A stretch of 7,472 nucleotides of DNA, from positions 1 through 7,472 of the forward strand of contig CAJBHN010000497.1 in the NCBI GenBank assembly GCA_903952805.1, written 5' to 3'. This document shows positions 1-6,149 of the stretch, one piece after another. A model generated the notes under the pieces. The model was not told the DNA's origin. It made no database searches and saw only the letters and a program-made list of their open reading frames with translations. The stretch is from an uncultured Myxococcales bacterium (GTDB lineage: Bacteria > Myxococcota > UBA727 > VGSZ01). Position 1 is the first letter of the stretch; each line of letters starts with the position of its first letter. The position numbers and the translations under genes were made by a program.

Positions 1-1
1 G

Positions 2-562
2 CCGCCGCCGGCGCCGGCGCTGCCAACGACGACGGGTGTTTCACCCGGCGCCGATGCGCCCGTGGCTGCTGTGCTCCCGGTGGCCATGGCCGTCGTGCCA
101 TCGCGGCTGTCGTCGTCGGCGACCAGGCCATCGCCGAAGCCATCGCCCGAGCCGCCTTCGACGACAGCGACAGCGACAGCGACACCGACACCGACGCTGC
201 CGCCCTTGACGTCGGCACTCGTCAAGCAGGGCATTGTGCAGAGTCTGGGCAAGGCCAGTGCCTGCACCAATACCAACATCAAGTTGGCGCCCAGCGGGCC
301 TGGCCTCTTCATCGACCATTGCCCGAGCTACCAGACCCTGGAGGGTTCGCGGCAGGTGTCGTTGACGCTGGCTCCCGACGGCAGCGTCTTGTCAGCCCGC
401 TTTGCCGACGCCGCCACCAACGACAACCGCCTCGGGGCCTGCGTGCTGCAGTCGTTGCTGGCCTGGAAACTGTTGCCTTTTGCCGCAGCAGAGCCCGTCG
501 AGATTACCCAGCGGGTGACCTTTGAGCCCTGCGTGCCCATCAACGGCACATGCGTGTTTTGA
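2..562 (+). CDS. 3' part of a protein with Pro/Thr-rich linker and AgmX/PglI-like C-terminal domain
   Basis: The frame is open from the left edge to TGA at 560-562, giving 186 in-window residues; the true start lies upstream, and the GTG at 62 is only an internal Val codon. In-window residues 1 to about 70 are low complexity, rich in Pro, Ala, Ser and Thr (for example TATATATPTPT), typical of a flexible tether. Residues about 71-186 form a compact domain: DGSVLSARF at 126-134, then LGACVLQSLLAWKLLPF at 144-160, ending in a beta-like VEITQRVTFEP. This pattern (a G-x-V strand, then a conserved Gly-x-Cys helix and a hydrophobic/Phe strand) is that of the AgmX/PglI C-terminal domain, a TonB-C-like module appended to many myxobacterial proteins, including kinases and gliding-motility proteins. 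Five Cys (88, 107, 147, 177, 184) may form disulfides, which suggests a periplasmic location. The N-terminal module, and so the function, is outside the window. The domain call is by pattern memory. Confidence 0.72.
   Translation, partial: PPPAPALPTTTGVSPGADAPVAAVLPVAMAVVPSRLSSSATRPSPKPSPEPPSTTATATATPTPTLPPLTSALVKQGIVQSLGKASACTNTNIKLAPSGPGLFIDHCPSYQTLEGSRQVSLTLAPDGSVLSARFADAATNDNRLGACVLQSLLAWKLLPFAAAEPVEITQRVTFEPCVPINGTCVF
163..192 (+). repeat. Hexanucleotide tandem repeat in linker
   Basis: Five consecutive 6-nt units are visible: GACAGC three times, then GACACC twice, followed by a decayed unit GACGCT at 193-198. The repeat keeps the reading frame and encodes the Thr-Ala / Thr-Pro linker of the partial gene. 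Unit gain or loss would change linker length without a frameshift. Confidence 0.75.
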
Positions 563-672
563 TCACGCCACCGCGAGCGGTGACGTCGAGCCGGAGTTGC
601 TTCGGGAGTGCAGGGTCCATCGGATGAGCCCGCCATGCCGCTGGAGCATGGCGAGCCAGCGCACACGCACGC

Positions 673-701
673 TTGACGGTTTGTCGAGACTGCACGATCA
701 G
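673..701 (+). promoter_or_regulatory. Possible sigma70-type promoter for the lipoprotein gene
   Basis: TTGACG at 673-678 matches the -35 consensus at five of six positions. A spacer of 17 nt leads to a weak -10 candidate, GATCAG at 696-701 (three of six). It lies in the 186-nt spacer after the preceding stop, about 48 nt upstream of the GTG start. The weak -10 makes this tentative. Nothing else convincing was found in 563-748 apart from the ribosome binding site. Confidence 0.3.
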
Positions 702-734
702 TCGCGTTGCCGTTGCCGCGAGGCACAGAGCACC

Positions 735-740
735 AAGGAG
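735..740 (+). promoter_or_regulatory. Ribosome binding site fixing the GTG start at 749
   Basis: AAGGAG at 735-740 is a near-ideal Shine-Dalgarno sequence and sits 8 nt before GTG 749-751. It lies inside the longest open frame, which could begin at TTG 707, so it argues against that start and also against ATG 758, which would have a 17-nt gap. Confidence 0.75.
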
Positions 741-748
741 TCTCCACC

Positions 749-1654
749 GTGTTGAATATGCCGTTGAACTGGTTCCCCCGCTTCCTGCCCGTGGCCCTTG
801 GACTGGTGGTGTGTTTCGATGTCGTCGGCTGCGCCACGACGCTCGACGTCATGGTGAGCGAGCCCGCTCCCGTGAACCTCGGCGCCGCCCAGCGGCTGTC
901 GGTGGTCCAAAGCGAAGGACGACGCAGCGCCAAGGAGTCCGTCATTGCCATGCTGCAGGCCAACGCGCGCAGCGGCGGCTATTTTCAGTTCGCCGACCGC
1001 AGCGACGAAGGCATCACGTTGAGGGCCGTGGACCGCCAGGCGGAGATCGTCGGCGGCAAGGCGCCGCAAGCCGGTGACGAGGTCTATGTGCGCGTCGACG
1101 TCCAGGGCTGGGAGGCGGACAGTGAAGAGCGGGAAAGCAAAGACAGCAAGGGCGTTGTCACCACGTCCAGGTTCAACGTCGGTACCGTCATCCTGGGCGT
1201 GACCATTGGCCTTCCCAGCGGCAAGGCCGTCGTCAACGAGAAGGAATACGTCGGCAGGAGCGAGGTCGACGCGGCCAGCCTCGACAAGGACGCTGCCATC
1301 GTGATGGCGGCCCAAAACGCGGTCTATGCCCTGCTGACGGACATCACGCCGCGCGTGGTGCGGAAATCGATTCGGATGGATGATGACGATGAGGGGCAAA
1401 AATCGATCATCGAAGTGGCCAAGAAGGGCAACCTGCAAGTCGCCTTCGCCGAGATGCAGAAATACGCCGATGCCAACCCGAGCAACGTCGTGGCGACCTA
1501 CAATCTCGCGGTCATCAAGGATGCGATGGGCGAGTATGTCGCCGCCATCGAGTTGTACAACAAGGCGGCCAAGGGTTCGTCGAAGGCCTGGTATGGCGAG
1601 ACCAGGGCCGAGTGTGCCGCTCGGCTCGCCGCGCACCAGGCCTTGTCCGAGTAG
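749..1654 (+). CDS. Predicted lipoprotein with C-terminal TPR-like region, function unknown
   Basis: This is a 301-residue protein starting at GTG 749, chosen for the AAGGAG 8 nt upstream. Residues 1-28 form a lipoprotein signal peptide: Trp/Phe/Arg N-region, hydrophobic core LPVALGLVVCF at 13-23, and lipobox V25-V26-G27-C28, so mature Cys28 would be lipidated. Asp is not at +2, which favours outer-membrane sorting if Lol rules apply. Residues about 31-200 form an alpha/beta region of unrecognised family, starting with a PAPVNLGAAQRLSVV stretch and containing a charged Glu/Lys/Ser loop at 123-134. Residues about 215-295 are helical, with one recognisable TPR-like unit at 243-275 (NPSNVVATYNLAVIKD, then GEYVAAIELYNKA). 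The plan (lipoprotein, PA-x-V-x-L strand, terminal TPR) faintly recalls DUF6340-type lipoproteins of Bacteroidetes, but I cannot confirm homology. It is convergent with the downstream fusion gene, 45 nt away, and has no clear terminator of its own. Real gene: confident; function: unknown. Confidence 0.85.
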   Translation: MLNMPLNWFPRFLPVALGLVVCFDVVGCATTLDVMVSEPAPVNLGAAQRLSVVQSEGRRSAKESVIAMLQANARSGGYFQFADRSDEGITLRAVDRQAEIVGGKAPQAGDEVYVRVDVQGWEADSEERESKDSKGVVTTSRFNVGTVILGVTIGLPSGKAVVNEKEYVGRSEVDAASLDKDAAIVMAAQNAVYALLTDITPRVVRKSIRMDDDDEGQKSIIEVAKKGNLQVAFAEMQKYADANPSNVVATYNLAVIKDAMGEYVAAIELYNKAAKGSSKAWYGETRAECAARLAAHQALSE

Positions 1655-1691
1655 TTTCCACCCACCGAAACGGGCACGACCGTCGCCGCCC

Positions 1692-1724
1692 AAAAAAACT
1701 CAGCCGACGGCGCTGTCGTCGGCT
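1692..1724 (-). terminator. Intrinsic terminator of the fusion lipid enzyme, overlapping its stop codon
   Basis: A 10-bp stem with one G-U pair and a 3-nt loop spans 1702-1724 (arms AGCCGACGGC and GTCGTCGGCT on the plus strand). Read on the minus strand it is followed, after GAG-type spacing, by seven consecutive T (plus-strand A at 1692-1698). The stop codon TGA (1702-1700) sits at the base of the stem, so the last codons are part of the hairpin. The T-tract is only on the minus-strand exit side, so it should serve the fusion gene and not the convergent lipoprotein gene. Confidence 0.85.
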
Positions 1725-4700
1725 TCGACGGCGAGGGGGCGGGTGGCTCGTGACAGGTCGTCGATGGAGCTGGCCCGCGAAATCTCCCGGGCCCGACCTT
1801 CGGCGAGGGCGGCGACGGCGCTGCGGATGATTTCGGCGGCGGCCCGGGCGGCCTTCACCGGCGGCAGGTGGGCCGTGAGGCGGGCGAGGTCGGCGGCGGG
1901 CAGGGGCGGGCCTACGGTGGCCACCAGGCGACGACCAAAGCGGGGGCGGCTCGCGCCACGGGGGAAGGCGTCGAAGCACCCCTCCATGTGGATGGGCAGC
2001 ACGTCGGTGTTGGTGGCCATCGCCAGCTTGGCGACGAGGGGCTTGAACGCGCCCAGGGTGCCGTCTTCGCGGCGGGTGCCCTCGGGGAAGATCAACACGA
2101 CGTGGCCGCCCAGCACGACGGCGCGGGCCTGCTCAAAGGCCAGGCCTGAGCCCGTTTCGCGATCGATGGGGACCAGGTTGGTCAGGTTCTCGAAGAAGGC
2201 CACCTTGAGCGGGTTGCCCTCAAAGAAGTAGTCCTTGGCCGCCAGGGGCTTGAGGCCCTGGCCGTAGTCGCCGAGGGCGTACTTCACGAGGCCCGTGTCC
2301 AGGTGCGACGTGTGGTTGGCGACGACGATGCAGTTGCGGTTGGCGGGCACGAAGGCCTGCCCGCGCACCACGGTGTCAAAGCCCGATTGGTACAGGCGCT
2401 TTTGCGCCAGCGACAACGCCGCCCGCGCGGCCTTCACCGACGGCGCCTTGATGGCGAGCTGCACGGCCTCCTGCACCAGCGGCGGCCAGGCGCTGTCGAC
2501 GACGACACCGCCAGCGACACCGCGCAGCAGCCGTTGGCCGGCATCGCTTTCGCTGGCGCCGCCACGGGCCAGCACCTTGGCGTCGCGCACGAGGGCTTCG
2601 ACCTCGGCGACGGTCTCTTTGGTGACGAGGACCTCGGGGTCCAGCCGCACACCCAGTGTGCCCTCGAGTTGTCCCTGCAGCTCGACCCACATCAGCGAAT
2701 CGAACGACAAGTCCGCCGTCAACGACGTCGACGACGACAGCGTGCCGGTGTCGACGCCGGCGGTGCGGGCGATGGCCTCGCGCACGGGCTTCTGGGTCGG
2801 GTCGAGGGTGACGACGACGGCGTCGCTGCTGCCGCCGATGCCAAGCTCGAGGTCCTTCTCGCGGCGCAGCAGCAGCGCTTCGAGGCCGGCCTTGACTTCG
2901 CGACGCTTGACCTTGCGGCTCGCCGTGCGGGGCAACAGCGCGTCCCAGCTCTCGATGACGGCGGGGCGCTGAAAGGCGGGCAGCTTGAGCACGCGCTGGC
3001 CCACCAGGGTGCGCGCCTTGTGCACGAGGGCGGGGTCGGCGCTGGCGACGGCGGTGCCGCTGCTGTCGTCGGCGGCGACAAAGACCAGGGCGAGGCGCTC
3101 GCCTCCCTTGGGATCGGCGATGCCGAGCAGCGCCAATTCGAGCACGCCGTCGACGAGCTCCAGCCGCTTCTCGACGTCGTCGAGGTAGATGTTTTCGCCG
3201 GCGGCGGTGACGACGACGTCCTTGCTGCGGCCCACCAGCTTGACGCGGCCAGCGGCGTCGAAGGTGCCGAGGTCGCCGGTCTTCAACCAGCCGTCGTCGG
3301 TGAGGACGGCGCGGGTGGCCTCGTCGTTGTCGAAGTAGCCGCGCATGACGTTGTCAGCCCGGGCCCACAGCTCCCCCATCGCGCCGGGGGTGGCGGTGAC
3401 GTCGAGGCCGGTGTCTGGGTCCATCAGCTTCAACTGCACGCCGGGGATGGGCCTGCCGACGGTGCCAGCCGGCATGCCGAGCTTGCCCTCGGCGACGGTG
3501 AGCACCGGGGCGGTCTCGGTCAGCCCGTAGCCCTCGGCCAGGGGAAGGCCGAGGCCCTGGAACAGCTCGTGTGTCGACGGCGGCAGCGCTGAGCCACCCG
3601 AGATCAGCACCCGCAGATGACCACCGAGCTGATCATGGACGGGCTTCAACAAGATGGGGCCGAGAGAAAAGCCGAAGCGGGCGCCAACGCTTTTGTTGAT
3701 GGACAGCAGGGTGCGAAACACCGACGCCTGCAGGTCGCCGCCGTCTTCGGCGGTCTTTTTCATGCGCCGCTCGAGCAGCTGCCACAACGCGGGGACGCCG
3801 ACGATGGCGGTGATGCGGGCGGACTTCAGGGCGCTCAGCACCCGCTCGCCGACGAGGGCGTCGGGAGTGAATATTTGGGCGCCGCACGCCAAGGGCATCA
3901 ACAGCCCGCAGGTGAACTCAAAGGTGTGATGCAGGGGCAGCACGCTCAGCAAGCGGTCCTTGCCCGTCACGGGGAACACCGACAGCAATGAGCCCAACAG
4001 CGAGCAGAAGTTCTGGTGGCTGAGCATGACCCCCTTGGGGTCGCCGGTGGTCCCCGACGTGAACAGGATGCTGGCGAGGTCGTCGGCGGTCGGCAGCGTG
4101 TGCTGGGCGAGGTCGAGCCCGGGGCCCGTGGTCGCCGTCAGATGCAGGTCGAGGACGGGCGCGTCGATGTGCTCCGCGAGGGCTACGCCAATGCGGCTGC
4201 GTACCCCCTTGTCGACGACGGCGAGGCGGGCGCGCGCCTTTTTCAACACGACGTGGGCCGCGGCGTCCTCGAGGTTTGGGTCCAGCGGCACCAGCGTCGC
4301 ACCGAGCAACAAGGTGCCAAAGGCGACGATGCCCCAGGCTGGATGGTTGGCGCCGGCGATGACGACGCGGTCGCCGGGGACCACGCCGACCTGCTGCAGG
4401 CGCAGGGCCACCGCCCGGGCCCGGTCGAGGAGTTCCTGGTAGCTGACGTCGACGGTGACGGGGTCGCCGGGCTGCAGCGACTCCGGCGCCATGATCATCG
4501 ACAGGGCGGGCTTTCGGCCGTGGCGCTCGGCGGCGCTGACGAGCAGGTGGGCCAACGACGGGTAGGCAGGCACCGAACGTCGGGCCCGCTGCTGGTCACG
4601 AGCACGGCGCAGGCGCACGCGTTCGTCGAGCAGCGGAAATTGGCGTTCATGCATGAAGGCACGCCAGTCGACGCGGGTGTCGACGACGGGCAGCGACGCC

Positions 4701-6052
4701 CTGGCACACAGCAGCCGCAAGCCTCGTTGGGCAAAGCGGACGTCGTCGGCGACGAAGGGGGCTGCGCTGCCAACGGCGGTGTCGTGGGCCGACGGTGACG
4801 CCAGCGACTCCAGCGCGTGCCGGGCCTCGGTGGCGGCCTGCCCCGCCTGCGTGGACAGCCGCCCGAGGCCCCGGGCCATCAACGACGTCGCTGCCGCCAA
4901 GCCCCGGGTCGAGAGGTCGCGGCCGGCGTCGAGGACGGCGGGCAGGTTGCGGGCGCTGTGGTCGACCGACAGCAGGCGAGCCGTCAAGGGCCGCTCGTCG
5001 TCGTGACGACGCAGATGCAGGTCGAGAAGATCGAGCACCCGCTCCATCGGCAGCATGGACTCGGGATGGCTGCTGACGTGGGCAACCTTGACGCCGATCT
5101 CGCCCTCACCGACGGCCACCGCGGCCAACACGGCAGCGACGATGGCGTCGACGACGATGTCGGCCGGCAGGGCCTCCAGGCGGGTGCGGGCGGCAAAGGG
5201 CAGGCGAACGGCGCCGTCGGCAACGCGCTCCCGCTGGGCCAACAGGGCAGGTGCAGGCAGGATGTCGTCGCCGACAACGGTGCTGCCAACGTCGTCGTCG
5301 TCGGTGACTGCGCCGACGCGGCGGTCGGCCAACAGGGCCGGCAGGCGGAGGATGGTCACCGGCACGTCGTCGCCGACCTGCACGGCGACGAGCTCGCCGA
5401 TGGCCCGCGTGAAGCCGCGCAAGGCCCACGCACTCGCGGTGGGAAATCGCCACCCGGCGGCGGCCTCGACCATGGCCCGGCGCAGCGCGACGTCGAGGTC
5501 GGCGACGCGGGCTTCCTTGACGGCGGCTTCAAAACCGCGGCCGCTGCCAGGCCCGCCCTGGGCCACGACGCGATCGCGCACGGCCTGCCGGCGGGCTGCC
5601 ATCGCATCGGCGTGCTCGACGGCGGCGCGGGCGAAGGCGGCGCGCTCCGTCAGCGACGTTCGCTCAGCGATGACGTTCAGCTCGCCGCCCAGCAGGCCGG
5701 CCCCGCCAAAGGGGACCTCGCGGGGGTCGACCTCGGCGTGCAGGCCCCGTCGCGGACCGACCACGCTGAGGCGGGACACAAACACCAAGGGAGCCCGATG
5801 CTCGACGGCGAGGGCGGCGAGGGCTTCGGTCCGATAGACGTCCTCGGTCAGGGCGTCGTCAAGGCGGGTGACGTCGCTGCAGGCGCCCGCGAGGTGGACG
5901 ACAGCGCCGATCAGGCCGTCGCTGAGCACCTCATCGCCCGCGTCGTGATCGACGATGACCAGGCCTTCCGCCTCCAGCCGGGCGACCACCGCCCGCGCCA
6001 CGCTGCGATCCGATGCAAACAGTCCCGAGACGACGACGACAGAGCCAGCCAT
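1700..6052 (-). CDS. Four-domain fusion: SDR/acyl-reductase-like, acyl-AMP ligase, ACP, PlsC acyltransferase (ElbD-like layout)
   Basis: This is a 1450-residue cytosolic or membrane-peripheral lipid enzyme. Residues 1 to about 345 form an extended-SDR domain of fatty-acyl-reductase type (VVHLAG 51-56, FVSRLSVVG 91-99, TRAIGE 215-220, ILRLPAL 234-240), but the glycine motif reads SGLFASDR (9-16) and the YxxxK site reads RGFTR (212-216), so it is probably catalytically dead. Residues about 350-495 are an Ala/Arg-rich helical linker. Residues about 497-1065 form a long-chain acyl-AMP ligase: P-loop TSGTTGDPKG 665-674, LPLHHTFE 705-712, GYGLTET 841-847, TGDLG 925-929, and the catalytic Lys probably K1047 in SRKVKR. 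Residues about 1085-1160 form an acyl carrier protein with FDSL, where Ser1119 is the phosphopantetheine site. Residues about 1217-1400 form a PlsC/LPLAT domain: HX4D at H1247-D1252, FPEGTR 1322-1327, VLPIHMEG 1351-1358. The expected chemistry is fatty-acid activation, loading on the built-in ACP and acyl transfer to a lysolipid. Myxobacterial ElbD (ether-lipid synthesis) has, from memory, a similar order; Aas shares only ligase plus acyltransferase. The ATG at 6052 was chosen because the frame upstream (to 6259) is non-conserved and overlaps the neighbouring gene, and GGTGAG precedes it. Confidence 0.93.
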   Translation of the reverse strand: MAGSVVVVSGLFASDRSVARAVVARLEAEGLVIVDHDAGDEVLSDGLIGAVVHLAGACSDVTRLDDALTEDVYRTEALAALAVEHRAPLVFVSRLSVVGPRRGLHAEVDPREVPFGGAGLLGGELNVIAERTSLTERAAFARAAVEHADAMAARRQAVRDRVVAQGGPGSGRGFEAAVKEARVADLDVALRRAMVEAAAGWRFPTASAWALRGFTRAIGELVAVQVGDDVPVTILRLPALLADRRVGAVTDDDDVGSTVVGDDILPAPALLAQRERVADGAVRLPFAARTRLEALPADIVVDAIVAAVLAAVAVGEGEIGVKVAHVSSHPESMLPMERVLDLLDLHLRRHDDERPLTARLLSVDHSARNLPAVLDAGRDLSTRGLAAATSLMARGLGRLSTQAGQAATEARHALESLASPSAHDTAVGSAAPFVADDVRFAQRGLRLLCARASLPVVDTRVDWRAFMHERQFPLLDERVRLRRARDQQRARRSVPAYPSLAHLLVSAAERHGRKPALSMIMAPESLQPGDPVTVDVSYQELLDRARAVALRLQQVGVVPGDRVVIAGANHPAWGIVAFGTLLLGATLVPLDPNLEDAAAHVVLKKARARLAVVDKGVRSRIGVALAEHIDAPVLDLHLTATTGPGLDLAQHTLPTADDLASILFTSGTTGDPKGVMLSHQNFCSLLGSLLSVFPVTGKDRLLSVLPLHHTFEFTCGLLMPLACGAQIFTPDALVGERVLSALKSARITAIVGVPALWQLLERRMKKTAEDGGDLQASVFRTLLSINKSVGARFGFSLGPILLKPVHDQLGGHLRVLISGGSALPPSTHELFQGLGLPLAEGYGLTETAPVLTVAEGKLGMPAGTVGRPIPGVQLKLMDPDTGLDVTATPGAMGELWARADNVMRGYFDNDEATRAVLTDDGWLKTGDLGTFDAAGRVKLVGRSKDVVVTAAGENIYLDDVEKRLELVDGVLELALLGIADPKGGERLALVFVAADDSSGTAVASADPALVHKARTLVGQRVLKLPAFQRPAVIESWDALLPRTASRKVKRREVKAGLEALLLRREKDLELGIGGSSDAVVVTLDPTQKPVREAIARTAGVDTGTLSSSTSLTADLSFDSLMWVELQGQLEGTLGVRLDPEVLVTKETVAEVEALVRDAKVLARGGASESDAGQRLLRGVAGGVVVDSAWPPLVQEAVQLAIKAPSVKAARAALSLAQKRLYQSGFDTVVRGQAFVPANRNCIVVANHTSHLDTGLVKYALGDYGQGLKPLAAKDYFFEGNPLKVAFFENLTNLVPIDRETGSGLAFEQARAVVLGGHVVLIFPEGTRREDGTLGAFKPLVAKLAMATNTDVLPIHMEGCFDAFPRGASRPRFGRRLVATVGPPLPAADLARLTAHLPPVKAARAAAEIIRSAVAALAEGRAREISRASSIDDLSRATRPLAVEADDSAVG

Positions 6053-6149
6053 GCCGATGGTCTCACCGACGGCGCGGCGTCCTGCAACGGGCGATTCCCG
6101 CCCCGGCGCCGTTCGCAGTCGATGCGTGTATGTGTTTAAAATACCTGGG
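6053..6149 (-). promoter_or_regulatory. Leader between the two minus-strand genes, with A/T-rich patch (possible promoter)
   Basis: The only gap between the two minus-strand genes contains a marked A/T-rich patch at about 6131-6143 in otherwise G+C-rich DNA. On the minus strand it reads GGTATTTTAAACACATA, and TATTTT (6143-6138) is a four-of-six match to a -10 box. No good -35 is seen 16-18 nt upstream. GGGCG/CGCCC arms at 6089-6093 and 6099-6103 can form a small hairpin but have no T-tract, so the gap holds no intrinsic terminator. Cotranscription from the upstream gene is therefore possible. Confidence 0.3.
6062..6067 (-). promoter_or_regulatory. Ribosome binding site for the fusion enzyme
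   Basis: GGTGAG on the minus strand (6067-6062) lies 9 nt before the ATG at 6052-6050. It is a moderate Shine-Dalgarno match. It supports starting the protein at MAGSVVVV, where the beta strand of a Rossmann fold would begin, rather than 69 codons upstream. Confidence 0.5.

Noticed and set aside
569..582. Small hairpin CACCG-CGAG-CGGTG just after the first gene
   Set aside because: The stem is only 5 bp with no following T-tract, so it is not a convincing terminator; similar short palindromes are common in such G+C-rich DNA.
707..748. TTG start at 707 for the lipoprotein
   Set aside because: The 14 added residues are hydrophilic and precede the signal peptide, and the AAGGAG lies within them, placed ideally for GTG 749.
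1380..2231. Plus-strand open frame bridging the convergent gene ends
   Set aside because: It overlaps the TPR-coding part of the lipoprotein gene in another frame and the PlsC domain in antisense. Its Arg/Ser/Pro-rich product shows no domain, so it is a shadow frame.
4817..6139. Long plus-strand open frame (440 codons) opposite the fusion enzyme, and another at 2303-3592 (429 codons)
   Set aside because: Both lie antisense to clear domain-coding sequence, show Gly/Ala/Asp/Gln-rich composition with no recognisable motif, and are expected by-products of G+C-rich third positions.
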